Assembly (NCBI GenBank): GCA_902790215.1
Contig: CADAQX010000016.1
Coordinates: forward strand, 1 to 64,000
From: an uncultured Bacteroidota bacterium
GTDB taxonomy: Bacteria; Bacteroidota; Bacteroidia; Bacteroidales; P3
Length of the DNA: 64,000 nt
Reading direction: 5' to 3'
Part shown: positions 33,407-42,700 of the stretch, piece by piece
Position numbering within the stretch: the stretch's first letter is position 1
Layout of the letters: each line of letters begins with the position of its first letter
Program-made: the position numbers and the translations under genes
Notes under the pieces: generated by a model
Seen by the model: only the letters and a program-made list of their open reading frames with translations
What the model was told of the DNA's origin: nothing
Database searches by the model: none

Positions 33407-34231
33407 TTATTCATACCTTATCATGCCAGCCAGCTGGAGGAAATAGTCGTTGCTCCAGATGTCGAGGTCGTGGGGGGTGCGGACAAATGGCATCACATCG
33501 GCTTTTACCTGCCTTATGTCTGTTGTCGCCAGCCGTTCCTTAAGCATGTCGGTGAATTGGTCGCGGTTTATTTCAAGGCCGTTGAATTCTTTTATCCGCA
33601 TCTGTAGATGGCTGAAGTTAAGCGGCACCTGATTGCGCACGTACCACTCGAAGTCGTACCAGTCGCGCCCTTTCACCCGATGTTTCCACTGCCGAAATAC
33701 CAAGGCATGCATCTTGCCGGCAAAAAGATTGGGGAGGGTGACACAACGCGTGAAGAATGAGAAGGGCTGCAGCAACAACCTTTCTTCGGTTTCGAATTGT
33801 AAGGGCGGTTCGGTGTCAACCTCTATCTTAATCTTCAGGCTCTTCTCTGTGGTGAAAGAGAGATTATAAACGTCGGTGTTGTCTTTCAGAAAGGCTGACT
33901 CCACTTTGCCGAAATTGCGCTTGTCCTTTTTAGTTATCTCCACTTCGCGCCCCAGGAGGTGGCATTCGTCGATGATGGCGGGGAAGTATTTCTCCAGAGA
34001 AAAGCTGCTGTCTTTGTGCAGCAGGGTGAAATCCATGTCTTCCGAATAGCGGTTCATACCGTGGAAGATACGCAGACAAGTGCCGCCATAGAAGGCTGCT
34101 TCGGAAAAGAAGCCACCCCGATAGAGTCCGCAGAGGACAACCTGTTGCATCACTTCGTATAAAGCATTGCGCCTGGCGTCGGCAGTATCCATAGGATAGC
34201 GCGATAGCATCTGCTTTAATATGTCATTCAT
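33407..34231 (-). CDS. abiEii: AbiEii/AbiGii-type nucleotidyltransferase toxin
   Basis: 274 aa. It belongs to the AbiEii (type IV toxin-antitoxin) family of DNA-polymerase-beta-like nucleotidyltransferases, which arrest growth and can abort phage infection. The defining motif GGTCLRIFHGMNRYSEDMDF (about 49-68) holds the catalytic GG/S and D.D residues. Further family features are KIEVDTEPP, LFAGKMHALVFRQW and KGRDWYDFEWY. Its start overlaps the last 8 bp of abiEi, giving tight coupling. It is transcribed toward the paralog pair. The length is normal for the family, and all key residues are present, so it should be active. Confidence 0.93.
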   Translation of the reverse strand: MNDILKQMLSRYPMDTADARRNALYEVMQQVVLCGLYRGGFFSEAAFYGGTCLRIFHGMNRYSEDMDFTLLHKDSSFSLEKYFPAIIDECHLLGREVEITKKDKRNFGKVESAFLKDNTDVYNLSFTTEKSLKIKIEVDTEPPLQFETEERLLLQPFSFFTRCVTLPNLFAGKMHALVFRQWKHRVKGRDWYDFEWYVRNQVPLNFSHLQMRIKEFNGLEINRDQFTDMLKERLATTDIRQVKADVMPFVRTPHDLDIWSNDYFLQLAGMIRYE

Positions 34232-34856
34232 GGCTTATCAGTTTTGTCAGTAGGGTGATAATATTGTTTTTCACGGGTGCATGTTTGCCACATTGTTCAA
34301 GAAGCGACACATCAAAATGGCTAAGGGCATCCATATCGAAGCGCAGGTCATCGGCAAGCCAGCTCTTGAGGCTCTTAATGCTTGTGGCTATCAGGCCAGA
34401 GTTTTTTACAATCAGGTCGCACAGAGCCTTCTCTGGTGAGGCGACAAGATAGGTGTCGGCATCTTGGGACTCCTGCCGTATGCCAAGGGAGAAATAGTTC
34501 TGCGGGCACGAGTAATAGGAAAAGCGTCCAATGGGTGTGTCGAAACTGCGGCTGTGCTTGATGGTCATCGACTGGGTTTCATATACCCGCTCGGGGATTA
34601 GGCCGTAATGCCGCAGAGCGGTGTGCATGCTGACATAGGAAGGGCCATAGAGATGGTTGGCTATAAGCATAGGTATTATAGTGGCACCGTCGTCGGCGCT
34701 GCGCACGTAAAGACCGCGCTTCAGCCTGACGATATGCCCTTCCTGCTCCAAACGGCGTGCCTTGTCGTTGATTTGGCGGGTGCCAGCATACAAAGACGCC
34801 AAGACAGATGTCGTAAAAGGAGTGTTACCAACTTGATTAAGTGCGGTTTTTGTCAT
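34224..34856 (-). CDS. abiEi: AbiEi-type antitoxin
   Basis: 210 aa from ATG at 34856. An N-terminal winged helix (MTKTALNQVGNTPFTTSVLA, NDKARRLEQEGHIVRLKRGL) is followed by the AbiEi C-terminal domain (SYVSMHTALRHYGLIPE, SRSFDTPIGRFSYYSCP, VASPEKALCDLI). AbiEi antitoxins block the toxin and repress their own operon by binding inverted repeats. A reading frame continues 123 bases upstream, but it runs through the promoter and operator, so the MTKTAL start is chosen. Confidence 0.92.
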   Translation of the reverse strand: MTKTALNQVGNTPFTTSVLASLYAGTRQINDKARRLEQEGHIVRLKRGLYVRSADDGATIIPMLIANHLYGPSYVSMHTALRHYGLIPERVYETQSMTIKHSRSFDTPIGRFSYYSCPQNYFSLGIRQESQDADTYLVASPEKALCDLIVKNSGLIATSIKSLKSWLADDLRFDMDALSHFDVSLLEQCGKHAPVKNNIITLLTKLISHE

Positions 34857-34879
34857 TTGTTGCGTGTTGTTTGGTACTG

Positions 34880-34887
34880 CAAATATA
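34880..34887 (-). promoter_or_regulatory. Promoter -7 element of the abiE operon
   Basis: Minus strand reads TATATTTG followed by CAG, an exact TAnnTTTG match about 24 bp ahead of the abiEi start. Confidence 0.75.
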
Positions 34888-34889
34888 CG

Positions 34890-34936
34890 AATTTTGTACA
34901 GAAAAACGAGAAAAAGTCGTTTTTCTGTACAAAATT
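34890..34936. promoter_or_regulatory. Probable AbiEi operator: 20-bp perfect inverted repeat
   Basis: Arms 34890-34909 and 34917-34936 are perfect reverse complements (core TTTTGTACAGAAAAACGA) around GAAAAAG. They lie directly upstream of the abiE -7 element, over the -33 region, where bound antitoxin would stop transcription. Confidence 0.75.
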
Positions 34937-34973
34937 TTCCATTTTTATCATGAAATACCATGAAAAATAAGGC

Positions 34974-35008
34974 GCGCAAAAAGACTGCACGTGGAGGGTG
35001 TAATTTTG
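34974..35008 (+). promoter_or_regulatory. Palindromic promoter module e (helicase)
   Basis: GCGCA (34974-34978), AAAAGAC, TGCAC (34986-34990), 10 bp, TAATTTTG (35001-35008), then GCAGCCGAAAAACAAC. Divergent from the abiE promoter. Confidence 0.75.
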
Positions 35009-35039
35009 CAGCCGAAAAACAACTAAAACCAGATGGACT

Positions 35040-37106
35040 ATGGAAAAAAAGAATGACACCACAAAGCAGCAGGAGTTCACGATGGATGCCGACCAGGAGA
35101 AGGCATTTGCTCTAATCGAGAGTACCAACACGAGCCTCTTCATCACGGGTAAGGCGGGTACGGGTAAGTCCACTTTCATCAAGATGATTCAGGAGAAGAT
35201 TGACAAGAATTTTCTTGTGCTAGCACCGACGGGCATCGCCGCCATCAATGTAGGTGGGCAGACGATGCACTCGTTCTTCGGTTTCCCCTTTGAGGTGATA
35301 GGGCCTCATACCCAGATGAGGGTGTCGGAGGAGAAGCAGATTCTGTTGAGGCATATCGACACCATCATTGTGGATGAGGTGTCGATGGTGCGATGCGATA
35401 TGGTGGACGGGATGGACCGATTTCTGCGCGAGGCATTCCACACCCACATGCCGTTTGGCGGCAAGCAGGTAGTATTTGTGGGCGACCTGTTCCAGCTGCC
35501 CCCTGTGGTGTCGGAACCTGCCGACGAGGATATGCTGTGCCACCTGTGGGAGAAGGGCAAGCCTTACTTCTACAAGGCTCATGTGCTGAAAAGGATGAAC
35601 CTGCCCAAGATTGAGTTCCGCACGGTGTATCGCCAGAGGGACAGCGAGTTTTTGGAAGTGCTGAACCGACTGCGCGTTGCGGAGTGCACACAACGTGACT
35701 TGGCTTTGCTCAACCAGCGCGTGAGCTATTCGGACGACACGGAGGATTATTCGGTTATCCTGTCCGCCCACAGGAAGCGGGCAGACCAGATGAACGAGCG
35801 GAAACTGGCGGAGCTGGACGGTGAAGAGTTTTGCTATAAGGGTCATGTGGATGGCAAGTTCAAGACGAAAGACTTTATCGTGCCGGAGTTGTTGAAACTG
35901 AAAGTGGGGGCACAGGTCATCTTCTGCCGGAACATCTCGCACAGTTGTGTCAATGGCACCATCGCCATTGTTTCGAACCTGAGCGAGGACACCGTCACCG
36001 TAACCTTGGAGAACGGCGCGGAGGTGAATGTGGCGCAGACAACGTGGGAAAGTGTGGAGCGGGTATATAACCGAGAGACGAAGAAGATGGAGTCGGAGGT
36101 GGTGGGTTCCTTTACCCAATACCCGTTGAAGTTGGCCTGGGCTATCACCATCCACAAGTCGCAGGGGATGACCTTCGACAGGATGCATTTTGACCTCACA
36201 CGTGGCCTCTTTGCATCAGGACAGGCGTATGTTGCCATCAGCCGTATGCGCACGTTGGAAGGGCTGACGCTGAGCAACCCCTTGATGCAGCACCACATCA
36301 TCTTAGACCCGGAAATCAAGGCTTTCGCCAACTCATATAACGACACCGCCATGATTGACGACGAGATGGAGATAGGGGAGAAGGTGTATGGCTACCTGAA
36401 GGAGAAGGATTATGACGGGGCTGTGCGCACCTGCCTGACCTACGTGGTGGAGAAGAGCAAGCGGGGCGACTACCGCAATGCGGCATTGCTGGCGAAGAAG
36501 ATGTTTGACGTGATGCTGGACGACGAGTGCCTGATGGGAGCGACGGAGGGCGTGGAGCTGCTGAAGGACAGCAGCATGACCTGCGACTTCCTGAACGCGG
36601 TGCTGTGCCTGTATGGGAAGCGGTATGAGGAGGCCATCGGCTATGCCGACTTGGTGCTGGGAAGAAGGACGTGCCTTGAGGCCATGTTTGTCAAAGAACG
36701 GGCTTTGTATGCGCTGGGTCGGTTTGACGAGGCGTACGATGTGGACTACCAAATCATCATGGCTGCCAACGACTCGGACGACAAGAAGGGTATCGACAAG
36801 AAACAGCTGTTGCTGGAGGCAAAGATTAACACGCAGATTGGTAACTCGAACATGTCTATCTGCAAGAAGCTGGTAAAGATATGCCCCGAGTGCCTGAAGG
36901 CGTATGTGATGCTGAGGACGGAGGCGTTGAAGAACGGGAAGGCGTTAGAAACAACCGACGATGCGGAGAGTGACGAGAACGAACAGCTGGTGGTGGCCTT
37001 CAACGATGCGGAGGTGCCGGACGAGGAGTTTGAGCAGATGCTTGAGGAGAGTCAAGGCAGCAGGGCTTTTGCGAGATTGGGGAGAAGGGTGGCCAGACTG
37101 TCGTAG
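35040..37106 (+). CDS. PIF1-like superfamily 1 helicase with C-terminal TPR region
   Basis: 688 aa. Helicase motifs: I GKAGTGKST (37-45), Ia APTGIAAINVGG, II IIVDEVSMV (Asp112, Glu113), III VFVGDLFQLPP, and the late motifs QVIFCRN, LAWAITIHKSQGMTFD and GQAYVAISRM, a PIF1/RecD2-like set for a 5'-3' DNA helicase. The last ~220 residues (470-688) are helical and TPR-like (YEEAIGYADLVLGRRTCLE, then ALYALGRFDEAYDVD) with an acidic tail. This fusion recurs in Bacteroidota as I recall. It is driven by palindromic module e and divergent from abiE, so it may belong to the island regulon. Confidence 0.92.
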   Translation: MEKKNDTTKQQEFTMDADQEKAFALIESTNTSLFITGKAGTGKSTFIKMIQEKIDKNFLVLAPTGIAAINVGGQTMHSFFGFPFEVIGPHTQMRVSEEKQILLRHIDTIIVDEVSMVRCDMVDGMDRFLREAFHTHMPFGGKQVVFVGDLFQLPPVVSEPADEDMLCHLWEKGKPYFYKAHVLKRMNLPKIEFRTVYRQRDSEFLEVLNRLRVAECTQRDLALLNQRVSYSDDTEDYSVILSAHRKRADQMNERKLAELDGEEFCYKGHVDGKFKTKDFIVPELLKLKVGAQVIFCRNISHSCVNGTIAIVSNLSEDTVTVTLENGAEVNVAQTTWESVERVYNRETKKMESEVVGSFTQYPLKLAWAITIHKSQGMTFDRMHFDLTRGLFASGQAYVAISRMRTLEGLTLSNPLMQHHIILDPEIKAFANSYNDTAMIDDEMEIGEKVYGYLKEKDYDGAVRTCLTYVVEKSKRGDYRNAALLAKKMFDVMLDDECLMGATEGVELLKDSSMTCDFLNAVLCLYGKRYEEAIGYADLVLGRRTCLEAMFVKERALYALGRFDEAYDVDYQIIMAANDSDDKKGIDKKQLLLEAKINTQIGNSNMSICKKLVKICPECLKAYVMLRTEALKNGKALETTDDAESDENEQLVVAFNDAEVPDEEFEQMLEESQGSRAFARLGRRVARLS

Positions 37107-37482
37107 AAAAGATTGTCGGATGCCGTTGCGGTGCTACGGTTGTTGCAGTTCAGAATGTTTTTTTTCAAGATGGGGGGGGTAATAGTGGAATGGAACTGTA
37201 GCACTGTAACAACTGTAACAGTTACGCTGGGGGAGGTGCTTATGGGTCGAAGTTGCCTCTTTGTGGGGTCGTTGCGGGGCCGTTGTGAGGAGCGAAGCTA
37301 GAGCGAAGGCAGAGCGAAGGCAGAGCGAAGCCTCAACGGCTCCTTCATCCAGAGGGACGGTTTGCTGTGTCTGAACACGAATTGCCGCGAATCATTCAAT
37401 AATTGTCTGGCGGTATCTTCGTGATAATTTGTGTTGTATGCTGTTTTTTGTAGGGGTTTGTGTCTATGTTGTGAAATTTGTG
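37107..37482. other. Intergenic stretch with a short tandem repeat
   Basis: No gene is supported. At about 37291-37332 the unit AGAGCGAAGGC is repeated roughly three times (AGCGAAGCTAGAGCGAAGGC onward). Near 37200 lies ACTGTAACAACTGTAACAGTTAC, a small inverted repeat in pieces. No strong terminator for the helicase gene is visible. Confidence 0.5.
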
Positions 37483-37490
37483 TATATTTG
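37483..37490 (+). promoter_or_regulatory. Promoter -7 element for the EFR1 ferredoxin
   Basis: TATATTTG followed by CAGGGCG, about 54 bp ahead of the start at 37545. Confidence 0.7.
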
Positions 37491-37544
37491 CAGGGCGAAA
37501 GCGGAGGTTGTCCGCGATGGTATTATCATTTTAATAAGTGGATT

Positions 37545-38318
37545 ATGATATTCTTTTATTCGGGTTGCGGCAATAGCCGGCATGTGGCGGAGAAGGTGGC
37601 GGAGGCGACGGGTGACCAGTTGGTTTATATCCCTCAGGCGGCGCGTGAGGGCAAAACGCACTATGCCGTCCGGACGGACGAGCGTGTGGGGTTTGTGTTC
37701 CCCATCTATTCGTGGCGGCCGCCGCAGTTGGTGCTGGATTTCATCGGCGGGTTGCGGTTGGAGGGCAAGCCGTCGTATGTGTATATGTTCGTCACGTATG
37801 GCGACGATGCGGGGCAGGCCGACCAGGTGCTTGGCAAAGCGCTGGAGGCAGCGGGCCTGCAGTTGGATGCCGCCTTCGGGGTGACGATGCCGAACACGTA
37901 TGTGAATATGTTGTTTATGGATGTGGACAAGCCCGATGTGGTGCAGCGGAAGCTGGAGGAGGCCGAGAGGCGGGTAGGGGAGGTGTCGGGATGGATAGCG
38001 GCGCGAAAGAGGATGACGGATTTGAACAGGGGCGGTGCGCCGAGGCTGAAGACGTTTGTGGTGGGGGTTGGCTTTAACAAGTGGGTGTCGGACAAGAAGT
38101 ACCGGGCGACGGACGCTTGTGTGTCGTGCGGCCGGTGTGCGGAGGTGTGCCCATTGCAGAATATCACGATTGAGGATGGCCGTCCGCGCTGGAACGGACA
38201 TTGCACCCATTGCGAGGCGTGCTACCACTATTGCCCGCAGAATGCCGTCCAGTTCGGCCGCGTAACGCGCGGGAAGGGGCAGTACCATTTCGATGAGAAA
38301 AACGGCCGAGAAAAGTAG
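37545..38318 (+). CDS. EFR1 family flavodoxin-ferredoxin fusion protein
   Basis: 257 aa from MIFFYSGCGNSRHVAEKVAE. The N-terminal half is a flavodoxin domain binding FMN (phosphate loop SGCGNS at residues 6-11; FPIYSWRPPQ). The C-terminal part has two 4Fe-4S motifs, CVSCGRCAEVCP and CTHCEACYHYCP. EFRROs move electrons between ferredoxin-like donors and unknown acceptors in anaerobes. The frame continues upstream but crosses the promoter at 37483, so the later ATG is used. It is a single gene between the island and the ribosomal cluster. Confidence 0.93.
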   Translation: MIFFYSGCGNSRHVAEKVAEATGDQLVYIPQAAREGKTHYAVRTDERVGFVFPIYSWRPPQLVLDFIGGLRLEGKPSYVYMFVTYGDDAGQADQVLGKALEAAGLQLDAAFGVTMPNTYVNMLFMDVDKPDVVQRKLEEAERRVGEVSGWIAARKRMTDLNRGGAPRLKTFVVGVGFNKWVSDKKYRATDACVSCGRCAEVCPLQNITIEDGRPRWNGHCTHCEACYHYCPQNAVQFGRVTRGKGQYHFDEKNGREK

Positions 38319-38519
38319 CTTGAATTGAGACCTGGAGAAGGGTTTTTCCGGGTGAAAAATACCGAGACTGTGGGGCTGTTGATAACTTGTTGCAATCAGG
38401 TGCCGATTGTATACAGATGTTAAGTTGTAAAAGATTGATTTAAAGTGCCTCGGTGAGATTTTAAGTTTTTTTAACAAGCAAAAGTGCGATTGTTACTTTG
38501 CGGGGTGAAAAATTAGTTG

Positions 38520-38527
38520 TAATTTTG
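38520..38527 (+). promoter_or_regulatory. Promoter of the rpsL-rpsG-fusA ribosomal cluster
   Basis: TAATTTTG followed by CATTCC, about 80 bp ahead of rpsL. The gap of 290 bp before rpsL has no gene. Confidence 0.75.
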
Positions 38528-38608
38528 CATTCCATTTCGAGGGTGAATTATGCCCTCGTGAGGTAACAGAAAACATTAATAATTAAGTATATAACATTAA
38601 AAGACAAA

Positions 38609-38992
38609 ATGCCAACAATTCAGCAATTAGTTCGCAAAGGACGCCAGCAGATGGAGTATAAGTCGAAATCTCCCGCTTTGGACAGCTGCCCCCAGCGTCG
38701 CGGCGTCTGCACCCGTGTGTACACCACCACCCCTAAGAAACCTAACTCGGCAATGCGTAAGGTTGCCCGTGTGCGTCTCACCAACCAGAAAGAGGTCAAC
38801 GCCTACATCCCCGGTGAGGGCCACAACCTGCAGGAGCACTCTATCGTTATGATCCGCGGTGGTCGTGTGAAGGACCTCCCCGGTGTGCGTTATCATATCA
38901 TCCGCGGTGCATTGGACACCAGTGGAGTTGACGGTCGTCGTCAGCGTCGTTCGAAATACGGTGCCAAGCGTCCGAAACAGGCTGCCAAGTAA
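38609..38992 (+). CDS. rpsL: 30S ribosomal protein S12
   Basis: 127 aa, full length. It sits in the decoding centre. The accuracy loops are intact: [19 protein letters not shown] (with the Lys of streptomycin fame) and [14 protein letters not shown]. First gene of the string rpsL-rpsG-fusA-rpsJ. Confidence 0.98.
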   Translation: MPTIQQLVRKGRQQMEYKSKSPALDSCPQRRGVCTRVYTTTPKKPNSAMRKVARVRLTNQKEVNAYIPGEGHNLQEHSIVMIRGGRVKDLPGVRYHIIRGALDTSGVDGRRQRRSKYGAKRPKQAAK

Positions 38993-39054
38993 GTTTAAGA
39001 ATCAAGATTTAAGAATTAGGAGTTGCCGTGAGGCAATTTTAATGAAAAAGAGAA

Positions 39055-39522
39055 ATGAGAAAAGCTAAACCCAGAAAACGTATTATCCTTCCGGATCCCA
39101 AATATAACGACGTGCTCGTTACTAAGTTTGTAAACAACCTGATGTTGGGCGGTAAGAAGACCATTGCCTACAAGATTTTCTACGAGGCAATCGACGTTGT
39201 TGCCGACCGTACCAAGGAAGACGGCATCGAGGTGTGGAAGAAAGCTCTGGCCAACATCACTCCTTCTGTGGAGGTGAAGAGCCGCCGTATCGGTGGTGCC
39301 ACTTTCCAGGTTCCTACCGAGATTCGCCCCGAGCGCAAGCAGTCTATCGGCATGAAGAACTTGATCAGCTTCAGCCGCAAGCGCAGTGAGAAGACCATGG
39401 CCCTGAAACTGGCCGCCGAGATTCAGGCTGCCTACAAGGAAGAGGGTGCCGCTTTCAAGCGTAAAGAGGATATCCACCGTATGGCTGAAGCCAACAAGGC
39501 TTTCTCGCACTTCCGTTTCTAA
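39055..39522 (+). CDS. rpsG: 30S ribosomal protein S7
   Basis: 155 aa, normal length. It begins [19 protein letters not shown] and contains the rRNA-binding [16 protein letters not shown] segment. S7 nucleates the 30S head. It is 62 bp behind rpsL. Confidence 0.98.
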   Translation: MRKAKPRKRIILPDPKYNDVLVTKFVNNLMLGGKKTIAYKIFYEAIDVVADRTKEDGIEVWKKALANITPSVEVKSRRIGGATFQVPTEIRPERKQSIGMKNLISFSRKRSEKTMALKLAAEIQAAYKEEGAAFKRKEDIHRMAEANKAFSHFRF

Positions 39523-39573
39523 GATAACAATAAAGAATATTACAATAACAAGCCCAAGCAAAGCAATAAGTAA

Positions 39574-41667
39574 ATGTCAGATTTACATTTTACACGGAAT
39601 ATCGGCATCATGGCCCACATAGACGCTGGCAAGACTACCACTACCGAGCGTATACTTTTCTATACCGGCAAGAACTACAAGCTGGGAGAGACGCACGAGG
39701 GGTCAGCCACAATGGACTGGATGGTGCAGGAACAGGAGCGTGGTATCACCATCACTTCTGCCGCCACCACCGTGTATTGGGACTGGCATGAGCAGCGCTA
39801 TAAATACAATATTATAGACACTCCGGGTCACGTGGACTTCACCGTTGAGGTGGAGCGTTCGCTGAGGGTGCTCGACGGAGCCATTGCCATTTTCTGCGCA
39901 GTGGGCGGCGTGGAGCCCCAGTCGGAGACCGTCTGGCGCCAGGCCGACAAGTACGGCGTGCCCCGCATCGCGTTTGTCAACAAGATGGACAGAGCGGGTG
40001 CCGACTTCTTCGGTGTGGTCAACCAGATTAAGGAGCGCTTGGGCGCCAACCCTATCCCCATTGAGATTCCCATTGGGCAGGAAGACCTGTACAAGGGTGT
40101 TGTGGATTTGATTTCGAACAAGGCCCTGGTGTGGGACGAGAGTTCCAACGGCCAGCGTTTCGAGGAAATCCCGATGCCTGAGGACTTGAAGGACATTGCC
40201 GCCGAGTATCGCCAGAAACTGGTGGAAGGCGTTGCCGAGGAGAACGAGGAACTGTTGGAGAAATTCTTTGACGACCCCGACTCCATCACGGCTGACGAGA
40301 TTATCGCCGAGATTCGCAAGGCCACGCTGGCCAAGAAGATTGTGCCGGTGATGTGCGGTTCGGCCTTTAAGAACAAAGGTGTGCAGACCCTGCTTGACGC
40401 AGTGGCCGCTTTCCTCCCCAGCCCCCTCGACATGAAAGAGGTGGACGGAATCAACCCCAAGACCGAGAAAGAAGAGATGCGTCCGATAGACGTGAACGCT
40501 CCTTTCTCGGCTTTGGCTTTCAAGATTGCCACAGACCCGTACGTGGGCAGACTTTGTTTCTTCCGCGTGTATAGCGGTTCGCTGGAGTCGGGCTCGTATG
40601 TGTATAATGCCAATACGGGCAAGAAGGAGCGCATCTCGCGCATCATGCAGATGCATTCCAACAAGCAGAACCCGATGGAGCGCATCGAGGCCGGCGACAT
40701 CGGAGCCGCAGTCGGTTTCAAGGACATCAAGACCGGTCACACGCTGTGCGACGAGAAACACCCCATCGTCCTTGAGTCGATGAAGTTCCCCGAGCCGGTT
40801 ATCAGCATCGCTGTGGAGCCGCTGACGCAGGGCGATATGGACAAGATGACCAATGCACTGACCAAGCTGGTGGAGGAAGACCCCACTTTCCGCGTGAAGA
40901 GCGACGAGGTGTCGGGCCAGACCATTATCAGCGGTATGGGCGAGCTGCACTTGGACATCATCCTCGACCGTTTGCGTCGTGAGTTCCAGGTGGAGGTGAA
41001 CCAGGGTCGTCCGCAGGTGGCATACAAGGAAGCCATCACCGCCACTGTCCAGCATCACGAGATCTACAAGAAGCAGACGGGCGGCAAGGGTAAGTTTGCC
41101 GACATCTTGTTTGAGATCGGTCCTGCCGACGAGGGTGTCACGGGCTTGCAGTTTGTCAATGAGGTGAAGGGTGGTAATATTCCGAAAGAATACATTCCTG
41201 CTATCGAGAAGGGCTTCAAGGAGGCTATGCAGAACGGTGTCCTGGCCGGCTACCCGATGGACAGCATGAAGGTCACGGTGCTGGATGGTTCGTTCCATCC
41301 GGTGGATAGCGACCAGCTGTCGTTTGAGGTCTGTGCCAAGATTGGTTTCAAGGAGGCCTGCCGCAAGGCTAAGCCGGTTCTGCTTGAGCCCATCATGAAG
41401 CTCGAGGTGCTGACCCCCGACGCCTACGTGGGCGATGTGACGGGCGATTTGAACCGCCGTCGCGGTATGCTGGAGAACATCTCCGCCAAAGTGGGTGTGC
41501 AGGCTATTCATGCCCTGGTGCCTCTGGAGCAGATGTTCGGCTATGTGACCGCATTGCGCACGATCACTTCGGGACGTGCCAACTCCACGATGGAGTTCTC
41601 CCATTATGCCGAGGTGAGCCACGACCAGCAGGAGAATATCTTAAAGAGTAAATATAATAATTATTAA
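39574..41667 (+). CDS. fusA: Elongation factor G
   Basis: 697 aa, full length. GTPase motifs G1 AHIDAGKTT (14-22), G3 DTPGHVDF and G4 NKMD are intact, followed by domains II-V (late [20 protein letters not shown]). It drives tRNA-mRNA translocation. No tuf gene follows, as is usual in Bacteroidales. Confidence 0.98.
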   Translation: MSDLHFTRNIGIMAHIDAGKTTTTERILFYTGKNYKLGETHEGSATMDWMVQEQERGITITSAATTVYWDWHEQRYKYNIIDTPGHVDFTVEVERSLRVLDGAIAIFCAVGGVEPQSETVWRQADKYGVPRIAFVNKMDRAGADFFGVVNQIKERLGANPIPIEIPIGQEDLYKGVVDLISNKALVWDESSNGQRFEEIPMPEDLKDIAAEYRQKLVEGVAEENEELLEKFFDDPDSITADEIIAEIRKATLAKKIVPVMCGSAFKNKGVQTLLDAVAAFLPSPLDMKEVDGINPKTEKEEMRPIDVNAPFSALAFKIATDPYVGRLCFFRVYSGSLESGSYVYNANTGKKERISRIMQMHSNKQNPMERIEAGDIGAAVGFKDIKTGHTLCDEKHPIVLESMKFPEPVISIAVEPLTQGDMDKMTNALTKLVEEDPTFRVKSDEVSGQTIISGMGELHLDIILDRLRREFQVEVNQGRPQVAYKEAITATVQHHEIYKKQTGGKGKFADILFEIGPADEGVTGLQFVNEVKGGNIPKEYIPAIEKGFKEAMQNGVLAGYPMDSMKVTVLDGSFHPVDSDQLSFEVCAKIGFKEACRKAKPVLLEPIMKLEVLTPDAYVGDVTGDLNRRRGMLENISAKVGVQAIHALVPLEQMFGYVTALRTITSGRANSTMEFSHYAEVSHDQQENILKSKYNNY

Positions 41668-41679
41668 AAATAAATAACC

Positions 41680-41988
41680 GTGAGTCAAAGAATTAGAATC
41701 AAACTGAAATCTTACGACCACAATCTCGTCGACAAGTCCGCCGAGAAGATTGTTAAGACCGTTAAGATGACGGGTGCAGTGGTGAATGGTCCCATTCCGC
41801 TGCCGACAAACAAAAAGATTTTCACTGTCAACCGCTCGACTTTTGTCAACAAGAAGAGCAGAGAGCAGTTTGAGTTGAGCACCTACAAGCGCCTTATGGA
41901 CATTGACATCAATGACCGTGCCAAGACGATTGATGCGCTGATGAAACTCGAGCTCCCCAGTGGTGTAGAAGTGGAAATTAAAGTGTGA
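41680..41988 (+). CDS. rpsJ: 30S ribosomal protein S10
   Basis: 102 aa, starting with GTG at 41680 ([20 protein letters not shown]), 12 bp behind fusA. The start is fixed by homology; no ATG lies nearby. It is also the NusG/NusB partner in antitermination in other bacteria. Confidence 0.96.
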   Translation: MSQRIRIKLKSYDHNLVDKSAEKIVKTVKMTGAVVNGPIPLPTNKKIFTVNRSTFVNKKSREQFELSTYKRLMDIDINDRAKTIDALMKLELPSGVEVEIKV

Positions 41989-42014
41989 AATTAATAACTC
42001 AGCCAATGTGAGTA

Positions 42015-42030
42015 GCCGTCGTGTGACGGC
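42015..42030 (+). other. Hairpin in the rpsJ-rplC gap
   Basis: GCCGTC-GTGT-GACGGC, a 6-bp GC-rich stem inside an outer CAGC...GCTG pairing (about 42000-42042). It may be a binding site for an autoregulating ribosomal protein such as L4; this is inference. Confidence 0.4.
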
Positions 42031-42070
42031 GAGAATAAGCTGAAAACTAAAAAACAATCCATTAAAAGAA

Positions 42071-42700
42071 ATGTCAGGATTAATTGGTAAAAAAATTGGA
42101 ATGACCAGTCTTTTTGATGCCGACGGTAAGCAGATACCGTGCACAGTTATTGAAGCTGGTCCTTGTGTGGTAACACAAGTGAGAACCATTGAGAAAGATG
42201 GTTATGAGGCCATTCAGTTGGCTTTTGGCGATCAGAAAGAGAGCCGCGTGAACAAGCCGATGAAAGGCCATTTTGCAAAGGCCAACACCACTCCCAAACG
42301 CTATCTTGCCGAGTTCAGCCGCTTTGAGGAGGGCCACAAAAAGAAATATGGTGAAGTTTTGACGGTGGAAGTCTTCCAGGAAGGCGAGTACGTTGACGTT
42401 GTCGGAACCTCGAAAGGTAAGGGTTTCCAGGGTGTCGTTAAAAGACACGGTTTTGGTGGTGTAGGTGACTTGACTCACGGCCAGCACGACCGTCTGCGTG
42501 CCCCCGGTTCGATTGGCGCCAGTTCGTATCCTTCGCGTATCTTCAAGGGTATGCGCATGGCTGGCCAGACCGGCAACCACAGAGTGAAGATCCAGAATCT
42601 TCAGGTTGTCAAGATTATCGCTGAAAAGAATTTAATGTTAGTGAAAGGTTCTGTACCGGGACCCAAAGGTTCAATAATAAAACTTGAAAGATGGAGTTAA
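42071..42700 (+). CDS. rplC: 50S ribosomal protein L3
   Basis: 209 aa, full length ([55 protein letters not shown]). It binds near the peptidyl-transferase centre. Its last 10 bases overlap rplD. Confidence 0.97.
   Translation: MSGLIGKKIGMTSLFDADGKQIPCTVIEAGPCVVTQVRTIEKDGYEAIQLAFGDQKESRVNKPMKGHFAKANTTPKRYLAEFSRFEEGHKKKYGEVLTVEVFQEGEYVDVVGTSKGKGFQGVVKRHGFGGVGDLTHGQHDRLRAPGSIGASSYPSRIFKGMRMAGQTGNHRVKIQNLQVVKIIAEKNLMLVKGSVPGPKGSIIKLERWS

Noticed and set aside
37282-37332. AGAGCGAAGGC tandem repeat as a regulatory array
   Set aside because: Only about three imperfect units in a gap without other signals; probably simple slippage.
39703-41622. Minus-strand frame of 639 codons opposite fusA
   Set aside because: Shadow of the highly conserved EF-G gene.
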